Assembly: GCA_958298945.1 (NCBI GenBank)
Contig: OY282606.1
Span: 43,785,920-43,849,919 of the forward strand
From: Atherix ibis
Taxonomy: Eukaryota > Arthropoda > Insecta > Diptera > Athericidae
Direction: 5' to 3'
DNA: 64,000 nucleotides
Of this stretch, positions 22,577 through 34,390 are shown piece by piece; position 1 is the stretch's first letter; the number at the start of each line of letters is the position of its first letter. A program made the translations under genes and the position numbers. A model generated the notes under the pieces. That model saw only the letters and a program-made list of their open reading frames with translations, had not been told where the DNA came from and made no database searches.

Positions 22577-23824
22577 ACACGTGGTCTGTTCAAAAAACAT
22601 CGCGAATTTTGAAATTTCCGCGGGTTATGTATATTCGATTTTCGATTTTTTGTGGCGTTATGTTGGTACTCATGTCTCTCACTTATGCCGATAAGTTCGG
22701 CCATTTTGAATGTTCAGTTAATTTTTGACAGCTACTTTGCTTGTACGTGTTTTGGTTCGTCTTCAATTTTTGCCCATTCCAAAAAATGGATCAAAGAATC
22801 TGTATCAATTAACTGCGCGGACGCATTCCGAATGTTGACTGTGGTATATGGTGAAGCTACCTTGGACCGAAGCAACATTTATCGGTAGTACAAAATGTTC
22901 TCAGAGGGCCAAGAAATTGTGAACGACGAAAAGCGTGCCGGACGCCCGAGCACGTCAACAACAAACGAAAACATTGATAAAGTGAAGAAAATCGTATTGG
23001 GCAATCGTCGAATCACCGATAGAGAAGTCGCTGAGGATTTTTACCAATGATTAGTCATGAGACGGGTCGCAGCGAAATTCGTACCAAAATTGCTCAATTT
23101 CGACCAAAAACAGCATCGCATTAACATTCCTAAGGAGCTGTTGGACTCTGTCCGCGACGACCTAAATATGCTCCAGAGAGTCATAACTGGTGATGAATCA
23201 TGGGTTTATGGTTATGACGTGGAAACCAAAGCTCAATCATCCCAATGGAAGCTGCCGCACTAGCCAAGACTGAAAAAAGCGCGCCAAGTTCGGTCGAATG
23301 TGAAGCTTTTGCTTACAGTTTTCTTCGATTGCAGGGACGTGGTGCATCACGAGTTCTTGTCACAGGGTAGAACAATCAATAAGGAATATTACCTGCAAGT
23401 TATGCGCAAGTTGCGTGAAGCAATCCGCCAGAAACGCCCAGATTTGTGGAATAACAAAAATTGACTTTTGCACCATGATAACGCCTCTGCTCACGCATCG
23501 TTGCTTGTGCGCGAATTTTTGGCCAAAAACAATACACTAATAATGCCGCAGCTACTGTATTTCCCAGATCTGGCCCTCCTATGACTTGCTCTTGTTCTCG
23601 AAACTGAAGAGCCCCATGAAAGGACAAAGCTTTCATCGAAGGAGGAGCTGAACAAGATCACAAAAAATAATTTTTTGAAGTGCTTCGAGGATTGGAAAAA
23701 ACGTTGGCACAAGTGTATAATATCTGGTGGGGATTACTTTGAAGGGGACAAAATTGATATTCATGAATAAATAAATAATTTTTGAAAAAACACAAAATTC
23801 GCGATACTTTTTGCACATACTTCG
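22577..23824 (+). mobile_element. mariner-family element with both terminal repeats
   Basis: The terminal repeats are imperfect. The inner parts match well: acatcgcgaattttg at about 22597-22611 and caaaattcgcgatact at about 23793-23808. The outer parts are more diverged (left ggtctgttcaaaaaa, right tttttgcacatac). Total length of about 1.25 kb is normal for mariner. TA dinucleotides lie at both outer edges. Confidence 0.75.
22786..23770 (+). pseudogene. mariner-family transposase, frameshifted and truncated by stops
   Basis: The start ATG at 22786 opens MDQRICIN.CADAFRML, then VVYGEATLDRSNIYRW (the Trp codon is TAG-damaged), MFSEGQEIVNDEKRAGRPS, TTNENIDKVKKIVLGNRRI, DREVAEDF. The middle reads LLNFDQKQHRINIPKELLD, VITGDESWVYGYDVETKAQS (first Asp, DES), SNVKLLLTVFFDCRDVVHHE, QGRTINKEYYLQVMRKLREA, then LLHHDNASAHASLLVREFLA (second Asp). 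LYFPDLALL* stands where the third Asp motif should be, so that residue is lost. The tail is CFEDWKKRWHKCI, SGGDYFEGDKI, stop at 23768-23770. Several frameshifts and at least three premature stops. Inactive, but young enough to read throughout. Confidence 0.85.
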
Positions 23825-23829
23825 TATGT

Positions 23830-25885
23830 GTTTGTATATCGATAATGGTGTAAGTTCAAATTTTACGTTTGTTTACTGGATAGATTGGGGATAAATGTGA
23901 GTTAAGAACTTTGACAACTGAAAATTTTTAGATTGGACACAATCTCAACTGCCATTTTAATAATCCAAATCGCACTATAATATGGAGCTGTCCTATAAAG
24001 GAAGATTCCACAACGCAGTGAACGGATCTTTTGGCCAACAAATCCGTCCATTCAAGAAAAAGCTTTTTAGATGTGCACATCTCAGTTCAAAACTTCTTAA
24101 GCCTATCAAGAGAGTTGGACGATTTCAATTCCGCTTCCAACCATAGCTTCCAATTTGCATAAGGGAGGAAGTTTCGAAATATAAAGGGAGGATGGGAGAA
24201 TTCTTTTCTAAATAAAATTTCAATAGGGATAAGAATGATGAATTCTGTTTGAGTTGTCTAAAATGTCAATGTTTTTGATGAAAGTTTGAAAGGATAATTA
24301 GGAAATCATAGGTTTGGACAAGCTTTTTAAAGGTTATTAAATATAGGCTTTCGAACAGGCTTGCTCAGTATAGATTCCATGGGAGGCTCAACTAGATAGC
24401 CTGATACAATAACTTCACGTTGCCTGAACTAGCTTCTTTCGTGCTATTGACATTTTAAAAATATATTGATTAAATAGATCAAGATTCCATCCAAAATACC
24501 ATTAGTTACTCTAATATACAATTTATTTTTCTATCTCAAATTCAATTCAGATTAAAATTTAAATATAATTTACAAATTCATGTAAAAATCATCATGTTAT
24601 CAACATAAATAAAAAATATCTTTTACTATCTATTAGTATTAAACATCGATAAAATTGGATATAACATATGTGTATAATTTGCAATTTCTAGTTTATTAGC
24701 AGATATTTTCTCGAATATTATATGGAAAAATCATCAATAAAATTGCTGGATCGAAAAAATTAAAAAACTAATCATCTACATATATATAACCTGTTGATTT
24801 AATCTTTCACTCGACCAATATTTAATACTTTAAATACTCTTCAAAAATCAAAAATCGTAGTATGAATATGTGTAAAAATCCTATGTGTGTATGCTCAAAA
24901 TGTTCGTACCATCTCATAAAAATATTCATTAATATTATTTTTATATTTTTTTTTTCATTTAGGTTAATGTCTATATGTTAGTGTGTACTCGTACCTGAAA
25001 AGTAAATATTTTATATGTAGAAGAAGAAAAAAATGGAATTATTACAGTTAAGCAATTTTCACCAATGGCCTACTAATCTTTAAGGGAAAATCGTAAAAAA
25101 GGATTTGTTAGCCCACCTGCCGCAAAGCATATGTGCCACCAAAGTCATAGAAGTCACATAATATTGACAAAATTTTTCATTCGATTAAGCTAGAAACTCA
25201 TAAAGATTTGGTTTTCAGGTTCTGAATTCTGGAAAAAGAAATTCGCTCCAGTTCACTAAATTAATTTCCTACTGAATGAAAAATATTTTCCATGTTTTTC
25301 TATAAATATGAAAGGAAAACCTTTATACAAATATGCCCAAAACTTATACAGATTCTTATTCACAAACATAAAAATCAATTTTCATGTATATTAAATTTTT
25401 AAACCCTTTTCACATAATACTAAAATATAAGAAATGAGTTTTCTTAAATGTGTCTCAAAATTTCTTTAAATAAAAACGATGTTTTTATTCACTTACAACA
25501 AAGAATAGAAAATTCCATAAGAAAATTGACATGAAGTCTTAATAAAGGATGGCAATTTTTTTATGGTCATGAAATCAGGTACTTAAATAATATTCAATCT
25601 TCCGTAATCTATACAATTTAATAGGAATCTACTGTAGATTATTATTTTTATCAAAAATGTAATTTGGAAAATTGTGAAATTCTAAAGAAAATTAATTTAT
25701 TTCCATTAAAATTTCAAATATCTATCAAAGGAGAAATTTAAATGTCCTAGTCTTATACAACACTCATATTTTTTAGATTCAAATTCAAAGTTCTCAGTTC
25801 AGACATTTCTTATTTTTTTGAAAAGGATATTTTTGCATCGAAGTTGCACTATTTTATCTGGCCTTGGTCGACATTTTTTGGCACC
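23830..25885. other. A+T-rich intergenic DNA
   Basis: No gene recognised. Positions about 23980-24440 are less A+T-rich and may be an unidentified old element. The remainder is low-complexity A+T DNA. Confidence 0.5.
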
Positions 25886-25889
25886 AATT

Positions 25890-26545
25890 ATAGCTTTGGT
25901 GCTATTTTGTTTTTTTGTTGGTTTGTATATAAGGACGCTAAGACAACATCCAAAGGCCATTCTGTATCGCCATGAGCGTGAGGCCATTTGGCGACTTCAC
26001 GTTACATGTGGATTGGCATTATCAGCTCAAGTAATGAAAATGGTCGTTAATAAAATGGAGGGAACAATAAGAAGTAGTTAAATTTTATGATGATATTTGC
26101 TTGTTTTAGAAATTTAAAGAGAGAGTTGTTGGGTCTGTGAGCTCCACAATGGAAGAAGTTCCTGTATGCCCAGTACCGCATTCTGAGAAGTTTACTGGTT
26201 TCGCGGTATTTGGCCAATACATGGAAAGAAATCTTCCACCGTTGTTCCAGTCTGCTATATGAAAAAGATGTTAAATGCCATTTGATCAGTAGATGAAGCA
26301 GGTTCAGAATTTCAAGCGAAACAGGATGACAGAGAGCCTTCTACCTGATCAGCTTTCTCTTTCTCGAGGATATCAGCATGATCTGGACGCAACTCAAGAT
26401 TTCGATTGTTAAGCAATCAATATCGAACATATTTTAGGATCCGATGACCCCAAATGGCTTCCAAGGGTGCGAAACTATTGCAAAAAATTGGTATACAGCG
26501 ATGTGTGGGGAGTTATGTTATTGATATAACACTTCTGGTCGTAAT
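25890..26545 (+). pseudogene. degenerate DDE transposase (Tc1/mariner superfamily, insect type)
   Basis: Readable pieces: HVTCGLALSAQVMKMVVNKMEG (about 25990-26060, helix-turn-helix-like), MEEVPVCPVPHSEK (about 26150), MKQVQNFK (about 26290), and GSDDPKWLPRV..KLVYSDVWGVM (about 26440-26515). The last resembles the W-G-..-NP-..-VTVWC(A/G)V segment just after the first catalytic Asp in this family. No intact catalytic motif remains. The 5' part matches 13.93-14.2 kb. The irritans mariner at 26547 starts at its end and may have inserted into it, though I cannot read the continuation beyond 27797. Confidence 0.4.
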
Positions 26546-26546
26546 A

Positions 26547-27795
26547 CGAGGGTCGTTCAATAAGTCCTTAGAAAAAGATGGAAAAAAACTGTTTTTAAAA
26601 AAAAAATTTTATTTTTCAACATAATCTGCTTTTAGCACTATACACTTTTCCAACCATTTTTCCAAAATTTTTATCCCGTCCAAAAAATAGGATTTCGGAA
26701 GTTCTGCAAAATACTCATCCGTTTGAGCAATGTCGTCCTCGTTGGAAGTGAACCGTCGTCCGCCAAGCCATTTCTTCAGATTGGGGAAAAGAAAATAGTC
26801 ACACGGGGCCAAATTTGGTGAATAAGCGGGATGCTGCAACAATTCCATTCTCAATTCCACAATTTTGGCCATGGAAACAGCGCAGGTGTGCACACGCGCA
26901 TTGTCCTGATGCAAGAGGATTTTTTTCTTCTTCAGATAGAGGCGTTTCTCTTTGATTTCCTCACTCAACCGTTGCAATAACGACGCGTAATACGCTCCTG
27001 TTATTGTTTTTCCTTTTAACAAGTAGTCGATAAAAATGATGCCCTGCGAATCCCAAAAGATCGTGGCCATCACCTTGCCGGCCCATGGCACAGTTTTTGC
27101 CTTGTTCGGAGCCCGTTCACCCTTGAAAATCCACTGTGATGACTGTCTCTTCGTTTCTGGAGTGTAGTAGTGTATCCAGGTTTCGTCCACAGTGACATAT
27201 CGACGAAGGAATTCGGCCGGATTGCGATGAAAGAGTGCCAACATAGCCTCAGAGTCCACTGAGAGAGAGCAAACGCGGCACCCATCTTGCCGAAATTTTT
27301 TTCACAGACAATTTTTCATGCAAAATTGAAGCGACTGTACCTTGTGATATGCCCGTGGCCTCAACTAATTCGCGCACTTTAATTCGCCGATCGTTCAAAA
27401 TCAGATCGTGGATTTTGTCGATGATTTCAGGAGTAGACACCTCAACTGGGCGTCCTGAACGATGTTCATCTTTTGTGGATTAACGGCCACGTTTAAACTC
27501 ATTCACCCAATTGTAAACCGTCGCAAACACAGGTGCAGATGTGCCATGAACTGCATCCAAGTCGGCTTTGATTTCTTTCGGGCTTAAGCCTTTCAAATGG
27601 AAATGTTTGATGACAGCCCTAAAGTCGCTTTTTTCCATTGTTATGCACAAATAAATGTTGTTAACTTTAATCGACGATAGAAATTGACCTACCCTATGGA
27701 TCGAGCTGAAATTTTGACAGCTTTCCTGTCGATAATGTTACTTACAAAAAAAAGTAAGTTCTTGGATTTTCTAAGGACTTATTCAACGACCCTCG
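26547..27795 (-). mobile_element. irritans-type mariner, full length but inactive
   Basis: Terminal inverted repeats cgagggtcgttcaataagtc (from 26547) and its near-perfect complement ending at 27795, each flanked by TA (26545-26546 and 27796-27797). Length 1249 bp. The repeats are almost the same as those of the copies at 36220-37498 and 40342-41596, so the three form one family. Confidence 0.93.
26609..27638 (-). pseudogene. mariner transposase, irritans subfamily, disabled
   Basis: The start ATG is at 27638. A premature stop (27480-27482) changes the RGRSS linker to RGR*S. The next block is intact from STPEIIDKIHDLIL to SARWVPRLLS. A deletion of about 25 bp near 27258 then removes the EENKRNR segment and shifts the frame. 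The C-terminal 216 codons are open: TVDETWIHYYTPETKRQSS (first Asp), FWDSQGIIFIDYLLKGKTIT, LLHQDNARVHTCAVSM (second Asp), YSPNLAPCDYFLFPNLKKW (third Asp present; the earlier D of SPDL is N), EKWLEKCI..ADYVEK. It lacks one continuous frame, so it could move only if another copy supplied transposase. Confidence 0.93.
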
Positions 27796-27797
27796 TA

Positions 27798-29890
27798 GTT
27801 TGTCATCATTTATGGAATCATCCAATGCATTTACGAGCTGTAGAAAGAATTTCCTATAAGTGAATGGATTGGTGTTTGCTTTATTGCATCTACTTGTATC
27901 GTAGAAACCCACAACGCTGCTCCTAACTACGCTTTCCAATCTGGGTATGGCAAGGAAGTTTAGAAATTAAGAGAATAAAAGGATATATATTTTCCGAACT
28001 TAGAAATCATTTGGGAAAGGGGGCATGCAATTCTTTTTACTGGAAATAAATTTTGTTTAAAGATTATGAAGATGGGAAACTTGGAAAGAAAAAGTATATA
28101 ATGGGTTCAAGCGGTATTTATAAAGATAGTATTACCATAGATTTTCAATCAGTTTCAAAATGGATAGAGTTTACCGGGAAGTCCTGTGTGCTCCACTGTT
28201 TTGCTTTTTTTTTTAATTTTCTTTTCATAAAATCTGTTGATAATTTTTCCTTTTCATATAAATTAATGGTTTGGTTATATGTTTAGTTAAAAAAAATGTC
28301 CAATTATGGCTAATAAGAACACTTTTCTAAAAAAATTCATAAGAATTTTTATGTTTCCACGCAGTCACATTAAAAATTAAAAATACCAAACATAAATATT
28401 ATCTCAGGATTAAAAAAAAATTTATTTAAAAAATTTCGACAACTCGTCAATATTCTGTCTCCATAGTCATAAAGTTGCTGTTGATGCTTTATATACAAAG
28501 CAGAAATATTATTAAAATGGTAGTACTTTAAACGGATTTGAGTTAATAAATATTCAACTGAATAATATATAAACAACCACAATTAGCACACTTATGATGT
28601 TGAAAATTTTGCGGACAACAACTATGGCTACCCTTATTTTATATCATTCTATTTGGTTGAATGGATGTATTTGAATAAATTGAGCATTGAGGGCAGATAC
28701 CAGCTGCTGACATAGCATCCCTAACATCAGCAAGAAGATACAGAAGGGGATGGGAAATATTTTGGGAGTGTGGTTACGGTTTTGTGGATGCAGAATTGTA
28801 GATTTCAATAAATTTTCCCCACTAACTCTACATACAATATTATGTGGGGACCAACTCTATATATCGTATGGAATTGAAATCTGTTTTGGCTTCCGTTGAA
28901 AGGATTGTTGGGAAAATGGTGGTAGTCAACTATTGACTGCCTTCTATCCGTTGTTTGTAAAATGCCACTACAAATATGAACATCCATCCCTACTTGATTA
29001 TGGATTTTCTCAAATTTGATGATTTGCCAACAAGTCGTCATTCCAGTAAATTATAGATTCCTGCGAGATAAACATGCAAACATTATATTTTTGTATACAC
29101 GGGTGTGTATATTGGTCCTATATATTAGTATTCATCATAAATTGATGCACGTGCGTAAAATTGACCAATAACTGATGGCTGTCGTGGTATGTCATTTGAA
29201 TGCATCTTCACAGTACATTTGTTATCAGACTACCCTGGAATGATCTATAATTAATTTAACATTTGCTTTCAGTTCAACCTTTCTTTTATCGTTTTGTTTT
29301 TATGTTCGACTGTTTAGTATTTCTGTATACAAAACGAACTTACTGAGCTGCATAATGACAGCAACGATTATGATCGTTACTCCTACTACCAAACATTATC
29401 CTCCAACTCGAATATCGTGATTCTGTTGACGGTTCATATTGTGGTATTAGAAAAGCTAAATATCGCGGTTTAGCTTTACTGTGTTTGCTTTTATTCAATT
29501 TCATTTGCACAACATACCCGAAATTTGTGGTTTTTACTCCATTTGCATTATAATATACAAACGTTCTACTGTGCAAAAAATTCAGATATAAATTTGCAAA
29601 TTAATTCTCATTGCAATATTTCAAAAATAATAATGTTCATCCATATAGTTATAGGTATGTCAAATACATCATTTATCTATTAAATTTTACTGTATATCCA
29701 TTTTGTATTTGAATACATTTTTTTTCTCACAATGTTGTATTAATCTTGGCATTAGTTTCAGCCATTTGTCCGATGTCTCAGAGTGTAGCTATATCTTGCA
29801 CATATGTGTATAGGCGAGTTTTTACCTATATTTATTGCAACGTCACCACAGTCATTTTTATGAAGCACTATAATCAGAATTTAAAATGAA
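27798..29890. other. A+T-rich intergenic DNA
   Basis: No recognisable gene. Short frames near 27742-27939, 28805-29041 and 29340-29576 (minus) have no motif or family resemblance that I can defend. Positions 28640-29040 are relatively G+C-rich but unassigned. Confidence 0.5.
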
Positions 29891-29896
29891 AAAACC

Positions 29897-29947
29897 GCTG
29901 AAATATAGCAAAGATCTCTCACTGAGAGATCTTTGTTATATTTCAGC
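29897..29947. repeat. near-perfect 25-bp inverted repeat with a 1-nt centre
   Basis: The left arm 29897-29921 starts gctgaaatatagcaaagat; the right arm 29923-29947 is its complement with one difference that would pair as a G-U wobble in RNA. There is practically no loop, so it would form a cruciform in DNA, or two annealed strands, rather than a normal RNA stem-loop. Confidence 0.9.
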
Positions 29948-30114
29948 TTCCAAACATATTATTTTTAATAAATATATATTTAATTTATTCAATGAATAAC
30001 GGGCTTTTCAATAGATGCAACCTATTACTTGGACTTTTTAAATGACTGTGCATTTGGAAAAGTCACCATTTAATCATGGAAAAGAGCTATATAGTGAAAA
30101 TTTATTTTAAATAT

Positions 30115-30560
30115 TTATGCTCTCTTCACCAGAAATTTTGTCAGCAGCGTAGAATTTATGGTGGAAATAAATATCCTGCCTAGATCACAATTCAACGTCT
30201 CATCACCAAATTCAGGGAAAGAAGTTCAGTTACCAATTGGCCAGGCCTGTACGTCAGCGAGATGCTCGGTCGAAAAAAATTATAGCGCGTTTCTTTACCT
30301 TCAATTTGGCGAATATGGTATTGTGAAAGAACTTAACACATCCATACAAGATTCAATTGAAGCGTTTGCTGACTATGCTCTTCAATTTGACTATAAACGA
30401 AAACAGCGTTTGCTGACTATGCTCTTGAGCAATTGGAAACGGGTCCCAAATTTGGTGACAGAATCATTTTCAGCAATGAAGCAGCCTACCTTGTCTTCTA
30501 GAACCACTGTAAATAGAGCCACTGTCGACTTTCCGGGCATTATCCTTATCTTTCAGTGTC
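30115..30560 (+). pseudogene. degenerate DDE transposase (Tc1/mariner superfamily, insect type)
   Basis: The first part reads TIQRLITKFRERSSVTN (about 30185-30235), the segment between the two helix-turn-helix units with its 'KFRETGSV' phrase. Then come RSVEK (about 30268) and, after frame changes, AFADYALEQLETGPKFGDRIIFSNEAAYLVF (about 30406-30500, written here in pieces: AFADYALEQLETG, PKFGDRIIFSNEA). FSNEA corresponds to the FSDEAHF motif, in which the first catalytic Asp is replaced by Asn. A 15-18 bp phrase (cgtttgctgactatgctctt) is present twice, at about 30363 and 30409, a local duplication. The element breaks off at about 30545, where the LINE-derived array starts. Confidence 0.7.
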
Positions 30561-31172
30561 CGTCCAGCCCATCCCAGCCCCTTAAGCATAAGTTTATGCA
30601 CAACCGGGTGGTTACGGTAATGCTCCAGGATCTCGTTTTTAACTAGGCTCTGGGATCGTCCATCCACATGACCAAAAATTATTTGAAGGATTCTCCTCTA
30701 TAACGCGGACAAGAGTTCGTAAAAGTTTTTATTGAGAACCCAAGTTTTCGAAGAATACATGTGAACTGGCAAGGTGCGTCCAGCCCATCCCAGCCTCTTA
30801 AGCTTAATTTATGCACAACCTTGTGGTCGCAGTAACGTCCCAGGATCTTGTTATTAACTAGGCTCTGGGATCGTCCATCCACATGGCCAAAAATTATTCG
30901 AAGGATTCTCCTCTATAACGCGGACAAGAGTTCGTAAAAGTTTTTATTGAAAACCCAAGTTTTCGAAGAATACATGTGAACTGGCAAGGTCCGTCCACCC
31001 CATCCCAACCTCTTAAGAATAATTTTAAGCACAACTGGATAGTCACGGTTAACTAGGCTCTGGGATCGTTCATCCACATGACCAAAAATGGTTCAAAGGA
31101 TTCTCCTCTAGAACGCGAACAAGAGTTCATAAAGATTGGTAAGGATTATTACTTGTATAGCAGTAACTTCGA
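30561..31172 (-). repeat. tandem array (about 2.8 copies of 215 bp) of LINE C-terminal sequence
   Basis: Units begin cgtccagcccatcccagc at 30561 and 30777, with a diverged start at 30992 (periods 216 and 215 bp). On the minus strand each unit reads SSKTWVLNKNFYELLSALE, RRIL.IIFGHVDGRSQSLV, NNKILGRYCDHKVVHKLSLR. This is the region after the RT domain in RTE-like LINEs (YGSETW, then ERKILR.IFG, then RLRWAGH). The same stretch exists once in the LINE at 1.15-2.33 kb. The third unit has an internal deletion. An array of a protein-domain fragment is unusual for a dispersed LINE and probably arose by local unequal exchange. Confidence 0.8.
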
Positions 31173-34100
31173 TGCTATGAGTAAAATTTTCGAACAAAAT
31201 AATTTAGTCTGACAAGAAAATATCGGCTACGATGCTTAACCCTAAATAGTAATATGTTTAACCTCTTTCGAAACTATAATCTCACATCCATATGCGACAA
31301 GTTTAGAACTTTTTCGAATATTCTATGAAATGGATAAATGGGTATCCCAAAAAAATAAAATTCCAAACAGACATACCATAAGTACATGTATTGTGTGTGT
31401 TTTTACCAACGATTGCACGAATCGATTTTGATGAATTTTTCATTCAAAAATAGTGCATGATGAAAAGCAAATATTTTCCTAAACACTTGAAATGATTGTT
31501 CTTAGTCGATTCAGAGCTTTTGTATACCAACCAACAGTTTAGGGTCTGCTGTTACTATTTCCATATGAGAATAGGTTCATAGCTAAATACTGCTGTAAAA
31601 AATATCCTGCAAAATTTATGAATATTTTGTATAAGGAAGGTACCAGACGATTTTTCCTACCTGCTCAAATGATCTAAAAAATATTGTTTTCTGGTTTCTC
31701 CTGTAAATAATCCTAGCATAAATATTTTGATTATTGTGGTTGAAATAATCAATATTATGTAAAGAAGTGCTTTTTTTAACATCGAATTTTTTTTTTCATT
31801 TTTCATTTATTTTATCTGCATTAAACTAAAAGTACGTATTACAAACATTATAAATAGGTATGTGAAAAAGAGGATAAGCAATTTTGCATCACAAAATATT
31901 AAAATAGTTACATGTAATTTTCGATTAATATTTTATCGAATAATTTTCTTGAATAATATTAAATTCATTGAATACAAGGATATAATCTATATACACTTGT
32001 GTACTTGCATATTATTTAATATTATAAATATTGTGAATATATTTACGTGTGTAAGTGGCGGAGTACATCCACACATAAATAAATATTGTTCAGGCTTTCG
32101 TTTATGAGTGTTACTCTACATATCCCTACTATGCATACAAATATTCAGTATGTATTTAATTTGATACGATAAAATGCATTTATTCCGCTTATAATAATAA
32201 TTAATAGCAACATCTAAATATCACTCAGTACTTTTTAATTAAATTCATTTACAATTAAATATTCAACTATGTCTCGAGGGCTTTTGAATATTGAGCATGT
32301 GAATTAAACCGTTGAAATGAACAAATTCTCTGTAAAAAAAACAACTTTTCGTTGTTATCCAAAGTGTATTGAACATAGCCCTTTTAAAATATATTACATT
32401 ATACCTTTGGTATTTGTAATAATTCAAAAATGTGTAAGTATTTATTAATTATTATTAAAATAATGTTTCGCTTGTATTTATAATAAACATGTTAGTGGAT
32501 ATGAATTAATTTTCTACGTATTTTTTTTATATAAATAATTTTTTTTTAACTTTCATTTTTAAACACTTACAGTTATTACTATATAATGAAATTGAATTTA
32601 ATAATGATTAGATAATCATTTAAAAGCATATAAATATTGGATTCAATTGCTTTTGCAGGTTAGTATTAGTAGATTCTACTTCCTGTTCAGAGTGAATTAA
32701 ATAGAACCTCAGAATTTGTAGCTTTCAGTTGTGCACCTCTTAATGTAATGTTACTACATTAACTTAAGTTGAAGAGGAAATCTTTCACTTCGCAATACTA
32801 CTCTTATCAAGAATACAATAACTAATTAGAATATTATATATATTTTATAGTTGACAACTTCGTTGGCGTAATATTTAACTACTATAGAGAATATTGTCAT
32901 CGAATATTATATGTGTAGGCAAGTATTTTAACGCAGAAACTAAAATTCGAGGTCTTAAATATTTTTAACAATAAAGAAAAATTATTGTTTTTACAACAGT
33001 TAGTATTATATAAGTTATCGTTAAAAAAAAAAAAAATGCATTGTTGTTACATAGTAGGATATTTAAAGTCATGGTAAATGTTTATAGTAAAATACATTCT
33101 ATTTAAATTAATGTATCCTACAGTTGCGGAAGCAATTTTTATTCTATTTAGACATAGAAAACATTTTTAGTTTATTCAAAAATATTATAAAAAATAATAA
33201 TAATTATTATTATTAGAAAACATTCCATAAATCTTGGCAAACAAACTTTTATAAAAAATTCTCAAAAAAAATCTTTCAAAAATATATAATTTTTAGAAAA
33301 TTTAATAGAGAGAACTAGACAGGACAATTTCAAAAATTCTATTGAGTAACCTTTAAGAAAATTCTTATTTTAAAAAAAATTTTACAGAAAAACATAATTT
33401 TGACAATTCTTTTGGCAAAACTTTTTTAAAAATCTCATTTTCATAGACAGAGCTCCATAAAAAATTCTTTTAGAATAATCCCTAATAAATCTTGACAGGC
33501 AGAATTTGAGAAAAAATTCTTTTGGACAAATCTCTTAACAAAATCTAATTTTCAGAAAATTTAACAGAAAAAACTGTTTATAAAATTCTTATGGGAAAAA
33601 ACATAAAATAATATAAATTTTTGTAAATATTTTGGAAAAACCTAAAGTAAATTTGATTTAATAATAAAAATTTCCACAAACAAATTTATTTGAAAAGTTC
33701 TTTTAGAAAAGCCCTTATAGAATATATATTTCGAAAAAAATTATTATTAAAAAAAAACTGTTTTTAAAAAATCCTAATAAAATCAATATAATGAAAACAA
33801 ATAAAATATATGATACTTATAATCTAGATAAATTGTTATTTATTAACCGAATATAAAAAAAACACCTTTTAGGAACTATTTTTTTATATTTAGTCTAAAT
33901 ATATATATTGTAGAAAATTCTTTTGAAAATTCGAAAAATTAAAAATAAATTTCTTCGTGATCTTTAAAATATTTCAATATAAACCGAAAAGAAAATATTT
34001 GCATATAAACTCTTTGGCTTTTTACTGAAGTTTAACTTTTACTATAAAGCATATTAATTGTAACAATCAAAAAGTTCTTGCAAAAGCTATGGTAACATAC

Positions 34101-34317
34101 GACATATGAATTGATTTTTAAGCATAAAACTGACCAAATTTTTTCTACAACTATTTATATTAATTTATAACTTATATCTATATATATATTCTTTATCTAC
34201 AATATAAAATATTTTGTCAAATATAGAACAAAACTTTTTAAAATTTTCCTGTAATTTTTTAACATTACTTCTCTTACGCTTTGAAAATTGTTTCCATACA
34301 CAAGGTGTACAAATCTA

Positions 34318-34390
34318 ATATTAAATCTACTTTTTTAATATTTTCAGTAAGCTTCACTTACTGAAAATATTGAAAAAGTAGATTTAATAT
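34318..34390. repeat. 34-bp near-perfect inverted repeat, 5-nt loop
   Basis: The left arm 34318-34351 begins atattaaatctactttttt and ends cagtaag; the right arm 34357-34390 is its complement with one mismatch; the loop is cttca. A transcript would make a compact hairpin. No similarity between its arms and other parts of the window was noticed. Confidence 0.88.

Noticed and set aside
25818..26081. Membrane-protein gene suggested by the hydrophobic run ALVLFCFFVG
   Set aside because: The downstream part resembles a DDE transposase and is repeated at 13.93 kb; no start or splice context supports a host gene.
30561..31172. Possible CRISPR-like array because of regular repeats
   Set aside because: Units are long (215 bp), abut without unique spacers and encode LINE protein sequence; the DNA is eukaryotic.
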